Assembly: GCA_019055375.1 (NCBI GenBank)
Contig: JAHQIW010000827.1
Span: 1-64,000, forward strand
DNA from: Parelaphostrongylus tenuis
Taxonomy: Eukaryota > Nematoda > Chromadorea > Rhabditida > Metastrongylidae
Reading direction: 5' to 3'
DNA: 64,000 bases
Made by a program: the position numbers and the translations under genes
Shown: positions 35,720-45,618 of the stretch, one piece after another
Position numbering within the stretch: position 1 is the stretch's first letter
Layout of the letters: the number at the start of each line of letters is the position of its first letter
Notes under the pieces: generated by a model
The model's input: the letters and a program-made list of their open reading frames with translations, nothing else
Told to the model about the DNA's origin: nothing
Database searches by the model: none

Positions 35720-36590
35720 TCAATTGCGAAATCACCTGTATCACCTGTGTCACCTGTCGCTCCGTTAATCGTCGAGAAACTCAGGCGGATACCAGCAACA
35801 CTTCCATTTTTCCCTAACGCGTGCAAGAGTAGCCCAATGGGTTCTCCTCGCTCTAGGTATACGCTGAGCACCATGTCTTTCTTCCATCGCTTTCGTGAAG
35901 AAATCGGACCAACGGGTCGATGGTCTTTATGTAGAGCGCTTGATGTCCCGAGGAATCCAGTCGGTAACGGCTCTCGTCTATCGCTTGTCGTTCAAGCGCA
36001 TCACATGTCCGGCCCACCTTATTTTAAATATTCTGGTGTGTAGAACTGCGTCTCTGATTTGCGATCGTTGACGTTGGTCGAAACTTTGGATCCTTTCTCT
36101 CATTTGCAAGACACGGGATACTCCTAGCATCGACCTTTCGACTGCGCGTTTAATAACGACAAGTGACCTTTCATCTTGCTTACGTAGCGACTAGGTATCT
36201 GCTGCATACGTTAGCGCAGGGATATTCGTCGAGTCGAAAAGGTGGGCACGGAGTCGGATGTTCTTAGTCCTCCTCACTACATCTTCGATGCTCTTAAACG
36301 TTCCCCAAGCCGCTCGTTTCCTCCTGCTTAACTCTGGAGCTAGGTCGTTCATCATGTTGATTTCACGACCTAGATAGACGTAACTGGAGCATTCGGGGAT
36401 TGTCGTTCCGTTGAGCGTGAATGGGGCATTCAAAACCCATACGTTCCTTATGAACATCGTTTTCGTTAGATTTAGTTGAAGAGCTATCTTTCCACAGGCG
36501 TTGTCAAAATCGGTGAACATTCGTTCCGCTTGGCTGATGTTTGGTGGTATGAGAACGGCACCGTCAGCAAATTGTCTACTGTCAATTTTT
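35720..36590 (-). mobile_element. RTE copy E (3' fragment)
   Basis: Minus strand, longest clean stretch at 36,520-36,191: FDNACGKIALQLNLTKTMFI, then VLNAPFTLNGTTIPECSSYV, YLGREINM, and IPALTYAADT. The 3' tail has AATCACCTGTATCACCTGTG on the plus strand near 35,730. It is truncated at about 36,590, just past the FADD region. This is the best preserved fragment of the family here. Confidence 0.85.
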
Positions 36591-36599
36591 CAAATCCAC

Positions 36600-38030
36600 G
36601 ACGATTCTCTGGTAATTTATTGTGCTTCTTAAGGGTGGAGCACGGATCATACTACTTTTCAGTAAAGAGCTGAACGAAACTGAACAGAAGTGTGGATGTT
36701 TCGTGAACTTGACGTAACGTAAGAGTTGATAGACAAAGCTTATCGCCTATCGGAGGGCTAACGTTAGAGAGCGAGCAGAGATGGCGGAAAGCAGTGATCT
36801 ATGAAAATGTAATATGCACTGGAATATTAATGAACCGACTTCTATAAAGCTATTTCCAATAAGAAGAAATCTGTGCGTACCAAAAATATCAAGTTTCATA
36901 GGAAAATTACGTCACTGTGAAAAATCTCCAATTATCATTGAACATTATTTTTTACTCACTAATATTTATTTGCTTTTCTACTTTCATTTGCTGTGCGAAA
37001 TTCGCCTATGTACGTTAGCACAATGAGTGTATGATCAATAGTCAATTACATAGTTGGTGTTCTATAACCAAGTATTACGTCAGGACATTTTTCAGTTTTG
37101 ATATCACCTTATTCCATACCGTATCAAAAACTGATTGCGCTTTTGCGTTGGAAACAGTAGAAAGTTGAACAATGAATAGATAATCAATGAACCACAATGT
37201 GTTGAATGGAAACCTGTAGCCACTCATGTCAGTCGCTAACTCCTAGTGTGGGAATGGAGTACCCACACTAGGATTGGCAAAAGGCGAGAAAGGGTAACAG
37301 CCCGACTGACGAGATCGCAAGATCGAAACACGTGTATCGGGCTCTATAAGTCAGCTTTCTCCAATATACCACTGTCATGCGTGGCTCAAAAAATGATTAC
37401 CGTTACAAACTTCAACGTTCAAAAAAACCTACTTGCTAGAATTTTGGAAAACACATTCGCCTTCAATTTTTAAGCACAAACCGATCTTATATGCGGTCAT
37501 TACTGTTGTTATTTAAACCGTTTTCTTAGGAACAATGAGCAATAAAAATTACTGAATGATGTTGTTTACGTGTAAATTGAGAACGAACAGGTAATCACCA
37601 GTCAACCTCTGAAGCAAGCTGCTTAGCGCATCAATACAGAGAGCCACAATGTCAACGAAGGAGTTCACAAGTCATCGTAACTAACAAATCTGAACAGTGA
37701 AAAGATCATCACGTTACTTTGAAGCCAGTTTCAAATCTAGGTAACCAAGTTTTGAGAGCATGGTAAATTGTTACGAGAAATTTTGATGACCATCTTCTCT
37801 GTATCGACTTTGTGTCAAGTCATAGCGCCCCATAGTTCAAAAGAGACAAACATGTTTGTAAATGATTCGTCTGGTTTGCCTATTTACACAGTTTCCACGA
37901 TCTCTCCAACACCTTAATCCCCACTCCATGCAGTCTACTTCAATCCCTGTTTTTTCGCACATCTTCTGTTCTTAGGAATCGTATGGATGAGTGCTTACTT
38001 GCTATCGACTAACCACAGATTTTCTATACT
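36600..38030. other. No gene seen; perfect small hairpin
   Basis: AT-rich. It contains a perfect 12-bp inverted repeat at 37,241-37,273 (arms TCCTAGTGTGGG and CCCACACTAGGA, 9-nt loop). Confidence 0.4.
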
Positions 38031-38039
38031 ATAGTTCAG

Positions 38040-38690
38040 TCCGCATCAGAGGTGAAGGAGCAATAGTGTATTCTGCCTCTGAAGTGAGGCTACCGTTTCC
38101 ATCTCTTTGGTGGCGCAGCCACATTTTAGTCTTCATCCGTAGTGAGGCAGCCGTGTTGTTATCTGCCTTTGTGATAAAGGTGCCCAGTTCTAGTTTGTTC
38201 CCTAAGCGAAACTGCGATGCCATGTGTGGTCAGCCTCTGGAGTGAGGGTGAGTCTCTTTGGTGAGGGAGTCGCGTTATAATCTGTTTTGGAGATGAGAGT
38301 GCCCAGTCGCCTTTCGGAGATAAGCGTGACGGATCTTCATTTGCCTCCTAAGTGGGCGGCCGCCTTCGAGTCTATTTCCGCGTTGAGGGCACCGTGTCAT
38401 CTATCTCTGAGGTAAGACTGCGCCATCTCTTTTGTTTGATGAGGAAAGCCACGATATGACCTGCTCCTGAATGAAGCTGCCGTGCTCTAGTCCGTTTCTA
38501 CGATGAGGGAGCCGCTCCCAAGTTTGTTCCTGAGATGTGATGCCTCTTTGGCGAGGCAGCCACGTTACGTCTCTTTCTGAGGTGAGACGGCCACGTTCTA
38601 GTCTGCTCCTTAGGCAAGAGTTTCGTTCCCTGGTCTACGTTTTTGTTGAAGCGGTCTAATTTCAGTCCTTTCCTGAGGCGAGATTGTTGA
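38040..38690. repeat. Degenerate minisatellite, about 20 units of 31-32 bp
   Basis: Successive units follow a pattern TCTTTCTGAGGTGAGACGGC, then CACGTTCTAGTC. Examples begin near 38,570, 38,600 and 38,130; most units are 28-33 bp. The conserved parts are GAGGTGAG-like and GCCACGTT-like. A period of 32 is not a multiple of three, so it is not a simple coding repeat. GC content is well above its surroundings. Confidence 0.8.
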
Positions 38691-38849
38691 GCAGATGAGG
38701 ATGATTAATGTTAGTCAAAAAAAAACTTTCAGCTATCGTTCGGGAGGTCTTCCAAGAGATCGCCTGCATTTTCCTAAAGTCCACTCAACTTAGTCTACAG
38801 TTAGGATCAAGGAATAAAGGACAAAATCTCGTCGTTGATCGTTTTCCGA

Positions 38850-39115
38850 GGATGAGCCACGCATTCGTTTTAAATCTTGTACTTCGTCTAAAGGGATTGA
38901 ACACATGTCTGGCCCTTTAACAATGACTTTCAGAAGCCTACCGCTGTATTGAGCTCGTGTTCCCTAACATCTCAGACAAGTCCGAAGCCAGTCTGGTACC
39001 AATTCCCGACATCGTAGTGATGGATGGCTTGGTGAGCCACGAGCGCGAGGCCCATCGGCATTGTGTGCTAGGCGGAGCACCCCTAATCACTGCACCACAG
39101 GCGCTCCTTAGAGTC
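38850..39115 (-). repeat. SINE-2 copy, minus strand
   Basis: The minus strand reads GCGCCTGTGGTGCAGTGATT, then GGGGTGCTCCGCCTAGCACA, CTCGCGCTCGTGGCTCACCA, AATTGGTACCAGACTGG and GAAAGTCATTGT. It is one of the more complete copies. Confidence 0.75.
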
Positions 39116-39119
39116 AAAA

Positions 39120-40940
39120 TTTTTGATAGGAAATGAATGACAGTTTGAAAAAGAAAATATTATACGGATTTTCGTAGATAGCAAGTGACGTCTGCTCGAT
39201 AATTTGCGTTACTTTGGATGGTGATATTGAGAGTTGGAAGAGCAACTGCTTTCAAATTCAGCATGTCATAGTTGGAAACTATTTAGTTACTAATCCAAAT
39301 ATTGGAATTGTAACATGCTTTGCTCCAGAACAGAACTTCGATTCTACTTTGTATCCTGATGGTTTATGCTCTTTTATCACGCTGCGCGCTTATTTACATA
39401 TCCCAGCAGATGTCTGCCGAATGTACTTTTGATAAAGTGGCGTGAGTTCTCAAAACAGCCACCCACCAAACCTAATGTATAACATGCAGATTAGGCTCTC
39501 CATTATCTGACAACCGACGGTCAGTGAAGTGATATTGGAACAGGACATTGTTTGAAAAGCAGTTCTTCACTATACTTCGTATTGATTAGCTAAAACGAGC
39601 TTTTTATAAATCTTTGTTATCATTACGTCTAAGCTTTCGACAATTTCTCCTTCACCAGAGCCACGATGACCTAATCGAGAGTCCGCTGCGGTTTTCTTAC
39701 GATATTAATCCTCGTTGCTGCTTCATCGAGACGAATTAAGCAGATTGGATAGCTGCATGAATAAAGTAAAGTTTTCAGCATTGCCCTTTCACACGGAACT
39801 CCAGCCATGTTGAAGAACATCCAGCGGCAGTTCTCCATGATACAGGAAGTGCTTAGACATCTTGCGATATACGATGGCCACCTGTTTGATCTGACAGTAG
39901 GATCACCAAGATTTTCGCCATATCAGAGTACTGTGTTGGTTTCAGACATGCCTGTGAGGATATTGGAATGACACTGCATCGCTCCCCATAGCAAGTTTCT
40001 CCATAGGCTAGATATGCACTCAAATCACCCTAGCTATGCTTATTGAGAATGGATGCGTGGTGCCTTTTTTGAGGATTGATCAATTGCAAATTCTTCCATT
40101 ACTGTGAAATTATTATAGTTGAACTAGTACTATGTGACTGAATTTTAGCAAGGCAAATTGGACAACGACTTAATATTTCAAAAAGCTAACATTTATGATG
40201 CGACTAGAGCCCTTGCTTTGCCTCTTTCGACGAGACGACGCAAGTGTTTGATTGGATAAATGTCAATGAACTTCACTTTTTTTTGTGATTGAGAAAAAAA
40301 CAAAATCTGACAAAAAAAGTGTCTAAACTGAAGTAAATATACAGATGAACCACATGCAAAAATCTAATACTGACATTAGACTTCTCTGGAAAGCCTCAAA
40401 TCCAACAATAAGAACACAACATCACTATACCAGAAGTTCAAGTGAACCCATCAAGTACTCGAAAACATTTCTGTAGTATATTCAAATGAGCGTTAGAAGT
40501 CTAGGTGAGGTTGCTACGTCAGGGCCATTCACGCGTGTTTCGGAGGTCTCGCTTTCCTCGTCAGTGACCTACCCTCACATTAACCCCTGCATTGTAGCAA
40601 GGAAGGAGGCGTACGTGGTGACGGTAAGGTGCACAATGACACTGCGCCATCACCACTTCTCAGTTGATGGATCTCGGCTGGCAGAATAAAATTGATACAT
40701 GTCATCTACTGTTCAAGAAAACACCGCCCAAGCAAGCGTGTATGGCCCTGGCGTGCCAACCTCGCTTAAGCTTTGAACATTCTTTTTGAAATTATTTCGA
40801 ATGTTTATTGCGAGCTTTCAAAACAGACGATGCCATGGGTCGATTTCTGAAGTTTTTTCTTCTGTTTAGGCGTTCCGAGGTGTTATTAATATTATTCATT
40901 GACTACTAGCAAATTATGCAATAATACAGTTAGTAATGCA
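39120..40940. other. No supported gene; isolated frames
   Basis: A 72-codon frame at 39,214-39,432 and a 67-codon frame at 40,486-40,689 are unrecognised. The second overlaps a hammerhead-like core on the minus strand at 40,538-40,564 (CTGACGA, short stem, GAAA). Confidence 0.3.
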
Positions 40941-40954
40941 GTATGAATTTACAA

Positions 40955-43790
40955 TATTCGAGGTGGCTAACGTTTCTGCTGATCGCCTTCTTTAGAGCCT
41001 GGTAAGATCATACTGATCCGCAATCCATTGAGACAAAACCTGCATAACCCTGGCAGAAAACGTTGTAAATAAATTCTTGATCGCATAGTAAAAGCTTTAT
41101 CCTGTAACACTCATTGTTTTGATGTTTTGAGTCTATCAGTTTTTTATTGAAGACCAGCCGCTTAGGGTCAGCGTGTCAAGGAACTGTGTCTAACTCAGGC
41201 CGGAAAGATCAGCCTGAGGTATTTTTCGAGGTGACGCGTGACTAGAGGCACTCCTCTTTTCGGTTCATTTTTGGGCCTTAGCTGTGTATCAGAAGTTTTC
41301 TAACGTCTTATGCGCAGATGTCTTTGACTCGTGTGCGAGGATCGTGAATTTGAGGCCGAACATTACTAATGCATGTTTTTGGTCCCTATGCGTGCCTAGT
41401 GGGGTTTTGGATCAAAGTTCTGTAACCCAACTAGGTGCTCTTTTACACGGAGGAATAGTGGTCTAGCTGCTTTGCCAATGCACTCATTTTCGCATACCTT
41501 GCAAAAATTTAGGTAAATTGTACCCGATCTCATGCATTCGCCGTTTCTGTCGTTTGGGCAAACTTCGTAGTCACTGGTTTCGCAGAGGCGATCATACAGC
41601 CGTTTGCGGACTAATTTGCGTTTTACTGTTCTTGGGGTGCTTCGATTATACCTATTAGTAGAGTGATGAACCCGCCCCCCACTCTTTGTGGGAGCGCGTA
41701 CTCTATCCGTTACACTTAAGCACCAATTGGTATATTGGAGACATCATACCACCACTAGAAGCGGTTGAACAAGAAGGATTTTATTTAATCTTTAATACCG
41801 AATATCTGTCAGCGTAACTGGCTTCAATGCCGAGACCGAGTACCTGGGTCAGGCCGTTGACGGCTGGCGGTTAACAGATAGATGCGCTGAAGCGTAAAAA
41901 GATTGGTGTGCAAAATGAGCGTCAGTAGTGTAACGGGTAGAGCACGCGCTCTTGAAAAGAGTGAGGTGCGGGTTCCAGTCCCGTTGAAGCGAAAGTTCTG
42001 CCTACATCAATGGGTATATTTGAAACATCATACCACTGCTAGAAGCGGTTGAACAAAAAGGATTTCATTTGGTATTTCAAATTGCTACCGGATTATCGAA
42101 ATCTGCCCTTTTTTAGGTAGCGCTTAATAGCTGTGCTAACTTCGCTAGATGAAAGGAAGGAGGAAATGAGTCTTACCTTCGTCAGAATTGTCGTTTGGGA
42201 GCATAGAATTTTTTCCAAATCTATCCTGAGAATCTCCTACCGTATCGTAGCTATTAGAGATGGCTATTTTTCGCACCAAACTTGGAGATTCTACCTAATG
42301 TTCTCTTCCTGTGAACGCATTTGTCGCCGTTCGGAATATGTTCTTCAGAAACGCGCGTTTTATGTGTGAAGGATGAGCGGATAGGTAATGAACCAATGTG
42401 TTTTTCTTTGCTTGGTTTTCGGTTCTATTTTATATTGTGGATGTTTTTAGACAGGTTGACCTGAATGTTCAAAAATGAGAGCCAGGTTGCTTTCGGTTTC
42501 TCATGGGTAAACCTTATGTACTACCAGTATTGACTGTTCAGCAATTCAAAAACATTTGTCCATCTCCTGTTGGGTTGAGCAGATGGCAAAGCAGGCATCT
42601 ATATACCTATAGTAGAGTGACGGCCGGAAATCGATTATTGAGCTCTCCACTTTCAACATAAAGGCCATGGCAAGGATTGGCGCTAGCTCTGATTTGGGCA
42701 AAATAGTTCGAGCACGATCTAAAGATTGAACAATTTAGGCACTGTTTTAAGAGAGTCATAACCTGCCGGAACGAGAAGCCATTCATGTTAGCGGTCCTTT
42801 CGTGCTCCGTTAGACGCTCGTACACTGCTTGCATTGGGGACTTCTCGGCACGTTTGTATAAAAGGCGGTTACGTCGAAGGATTCCTTTACGTACGCGTTG
42901 TTGGGTGGCGCGTTACATGAATTGTTTAGAAGTATTTGGGTGTTGATGAGATAAACTGGAATGTGTTTTAGCAACTGGACTAGCATTAGGTTGAAGAACC
43001 ACGTTATCCTATCCGCTGGCCCGCCTACGCAGCTGATGATAGGTCTAACTTGAATTTTGATGGGTTAGTAGACAGAAGATCATTAGTGCATACGAATTTA
43101 TCAATTTCAATAAGTAAGCATGAGACGATACATGATGGTGGATTAAGTTCTAGTTTAGAGATAACGAAAAGTTCTAAACCAGCCTAACCTGCTATTTTTA
43201 TCCATTCTTGGTACAATTTTCTATAATGTCTTTGGAATTCCTTATCAGATGATGGGCGATAAAGTGTGGTGTCTTCAAGATGTGTTTTCTATCGTAATAT
43301 CCTACTGATTGGGAAATATTGCAAACCCTACAACCTTGTCACTAACTGATAGTCTCATTGTTTTAGAATTTATTAGCTCTCGCACCTGCCGCATGCTGCT
43401 TTTCTGCGCTGATGTTAGGTTATAAGTAAACATTTTTCCACGGTAGTGGTTAAGGATTCTGAGAGTTTCCTTTAGAGTATGCGAAAATTGATATCCACCT
43501 TGTTATTGGGGCCATGTTTCCTAAGAAACGCTCGAAGATAAGGTGATGTTGGTATTGTTCCTACGGTTTCTTGCTCGTGCCTGCTGCATGATTCTTGTCT
43601 GGACTTATACCAGATTCGGTCTCGAAGTTTTGCAAACTGAATGTGATACTACGCAGAGTTCCCTTAGAGAATGATTGCGCTGGTGAGAAAATTGGGCTCA
43701 TTTCCAAGATTGAGCGCACATATCGAGAAGATTCATACCTCTTAACACGGTGACGCTTGATTGATCAAGAACGCACCACCGCCTCGTTCA
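40955..43790 (-). mobile_element. Penelope-like element 2, long copy
   Basis: Minus-strand order: N-terminal region from about 43,790; RT block SFDVTAFYTNVP near 42,890; MQAVYERLTEHERTANMNGF at 42,834, then FRQVMTLLKQCLNCSIFR. A SINE interrupts it (41,650-42,085). The GIY-YIG part follows (RKLVRKRLYDRLCETS, SGTIYLNFCKVCE near 41,530), where YIG has become CIG. The hammerhead-like core at 40,973-40,995 (CTAAAGA, GAAA) ends it. It abuts the inner end of the right arm. Many stops; dead. Confidence 0.8.
41650..42085 (+). repeat. SINE-1 insertion(s) in Penelope element 2
   Basis: A complete copy covers about 41,795-42,085: 5' module (ATCTGTCAGCGTAACTGGCT, then GGCCGTTGACGGCTGGCGGT), tRNA-like head (GCGTCAGTAGTGTAACGGGT, then GTGCGGGTTCCAGTCCCG) and tail (AACATCATACCACTGCTAGA, then AGCGGTTGAACAAAAAGG). 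A second partial tail is at 41,730-41,790. The 41,700 part may be an earlier fragment. Confidence 0.8.
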
Positions 43791-43809
43791 TCCACACTAC
43801 TTTTGATAA

Positions 43810-44390
43810 ATGGCATTACTTGCCACTGCATCTCCGTTGATGGATCGTTGTGAAGTACTCAAAAAACGGGTTCCTATGTTAAGTAAGTTTTGTTACCACA
43901 TTGCGAAGCTTCTTTTCCTGTTCCAAGTTAAAGTGTATCTTTCAATCGAATGCAAGCATCAGTTGAAGCTAAAACTTGAAACCAGAAAGTCTTCTTTTCT
44001 AAGCATTTGCCTCAAAAACATCGTTCAGATGTTGTGTTTCGGTTTCGTGTTCGCCAAATGATGATTTTCGCTTCACAACGAGAGCAGGTGATTGCTGTTA
44101 GGCGGATTCAGCCGATGTCTATGCTTATTGAGCCGAACAATGATGACGCCAAACCTCATTTTTCAATCGACCTGAGAATCATCGATGGAGAGACATTGCT
44201 GCTCGATATATGCAAAAATACAGCGGAAAATACCAATTTGCTTCACATTGTGATCTCACGCTGCATGACGCTCAGAGTTATACAAATGGTCAAATATTCT
44301 TTGCATTTGTTGACGCGCATTTTCATGCGTCAACATCAGAAGAATTTGCCCATCACTTCACAGATATGCGTTCAGAACGCTAGAATTTGA
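43810..44390 (+). CDS. Second arm gene, right copy fragment
   Basis: The open frame from 44,007 gives 127 residues containing VFRFRVRQMMIF, EQVIAVRRIQP, AKPHFSIDLRIIDGETLLLD and MTLRVIQMVKYSLHLL. An 83-codon frame at 43,810-44,061 overlaps it in another frame. It matches the broken left copy at 13,770-14,250 (minus), so it is real arm sequence rather than a chance frame. It points towards the F-box gene (convergent). The family is unknown to me. Upstream exons, if any, would be displaced by Penelope element 2. Confidence 0.4.
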
Positions 44391-44399
44391 GCTTGTATC

Positions 44400-45155
44400 T
44401 TCAAAGCACTTCACTCATGACTTCGCAAGATAAAAAGAAATTATAGAGGTATGTCTTCATAAGTATTCCCTCACTTCAGTATTGGGAAAGGCAGAACTCA
44501 GACTCATTTCCCATTTGTTAGCAAGAGTTTTCGTCACAAGTGATAAAATATTACGCTTGTTCAATAAAAAAAATGCTAGCAATCATTCAGAAGCATAAAT
44601 CTCTGGCTGCGCAATATGTGGCCGCTATTTTAAAAAGTCTATTTATGAAGCAAATCTTCTGAAAAATCTTGTCCTGCGGAAAGTATCGGCTTTTTGTTTG
44701 TCGCGGTCTGACATACAAGAACCAAACACCTTATGCGTAGTTTTGTATTGTAGTATCAGTACAGAGAACGCGTTTGTACGATGAAGAGACAAAAAAGTGT
44801 GCTAAGCTCACAAAGCATTTTTTCAAATTAGAGATAGGCAGTTGTATAAAGAACTGTGTCTGCTGCAGTTTCCTTCACAGTTGCAAATAAGGTGGGTCTT
44901 TCTCTTTCCTATGTTCATGACCATGTCGAAGTAATCAGCAACTTCTTAAGAAGTAATTTGCCAGTTACTAACTGTTTAGGCAAAAGCATCTAACTGGCAA
45001 CAATCCGTCATTAAAGGCGCATCTGGCCGGTAATAAATTCATTAACTGAGATAGAAAAAAATTAGTGGAACTCAAGTATCTTCCAGCGTAATACTTCCTT
45101 ACACTCAAATCATTTTTATTTGACCGCCAATTACGGTGTTATGATGTTTGAATAT
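44400..45155. other. No gene seen; dispersed repeat R copy
   Basis: AT-rich. It contains repeat R at about 44,577-44,640 (AGCAATCATTCAGAAGCATA, then AATCTCTGGCTGCGC). Confidence 0.4.
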
Positions 45156-45159
45156 TCCC

Positions 45160-45295
45160 AGGGAGGTGGTCCAACGGTTAGCATACGCTCCCGGAAAAGT
45201 GAGATTTGGGTTTGAATCCCAGCTGACGCAAGCTTTCTGCACTCCACTCTTCGTTATTGGGCATATTGAAACTTCCTTGCAGTGAATAGTCTCCA
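45160..45295 (+). repeat. SINE-1 copy
   Basis: Head GGAGGTGGTCCAACGGTTAG, then TTTGGGTTTGAATCCCAGC; tail TTTCTGCACTCCACTCTTCG. It looks tRNA-like, with a good T arm, but lacks a foldable anticodon arm. Confidence 0.65.
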
Positions 45296-45429
45296 AGGTT
45301 TGCTTTGGAACACACTTTGAGTAACTTCGCAGAGTTGGAGATTGTCCGAGAGATTATACCTTTCTTAGAACGAGTAGAAAAGTTTTAAGGCATTACTGTC
45401 ACGCATAACATAATGCTTGAATAGACAGC

Positions 45430-45618
45430 TCAGATCTCAAATGTTACATCATCGTCTAGGTCTTCGACGGTAAACACCAATACCGAAACGTAGTGATATC
45501 GGCCATTTAACAGGAGGAACAAAGTATAAGTAGGCAAAATATTTGTAGCATGTACTTCACGAACATCAAGTGTCGCGGAGTGATGACCGCTTGATGACAA
45601 AGTGCTGGTACCAGCCAC
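45430..45618 (-). CDS. Unrecognised open stretch, partner of 12,442
   Basis: A 62-codon minus-strand frame ending VFTVEDLDDDVTFEI. Its end aligns with the left-arm stretch at 12,442. No function is suggested. It may be a remnant exon. Confidence 0.2.
   Translation of the reverse strand: MAGTSTLSSSGHHSATLDVREVHATNILPTYTLFLLLNGRYHYVSVLVFTVEDLDDDVTFEI

Noticed and set aside
38040..38690. CRISPR-like array
   Set aside because: Units are contiguous and diverged, without constant repeats separated by unique spacers, and the genome is eukaryotic.
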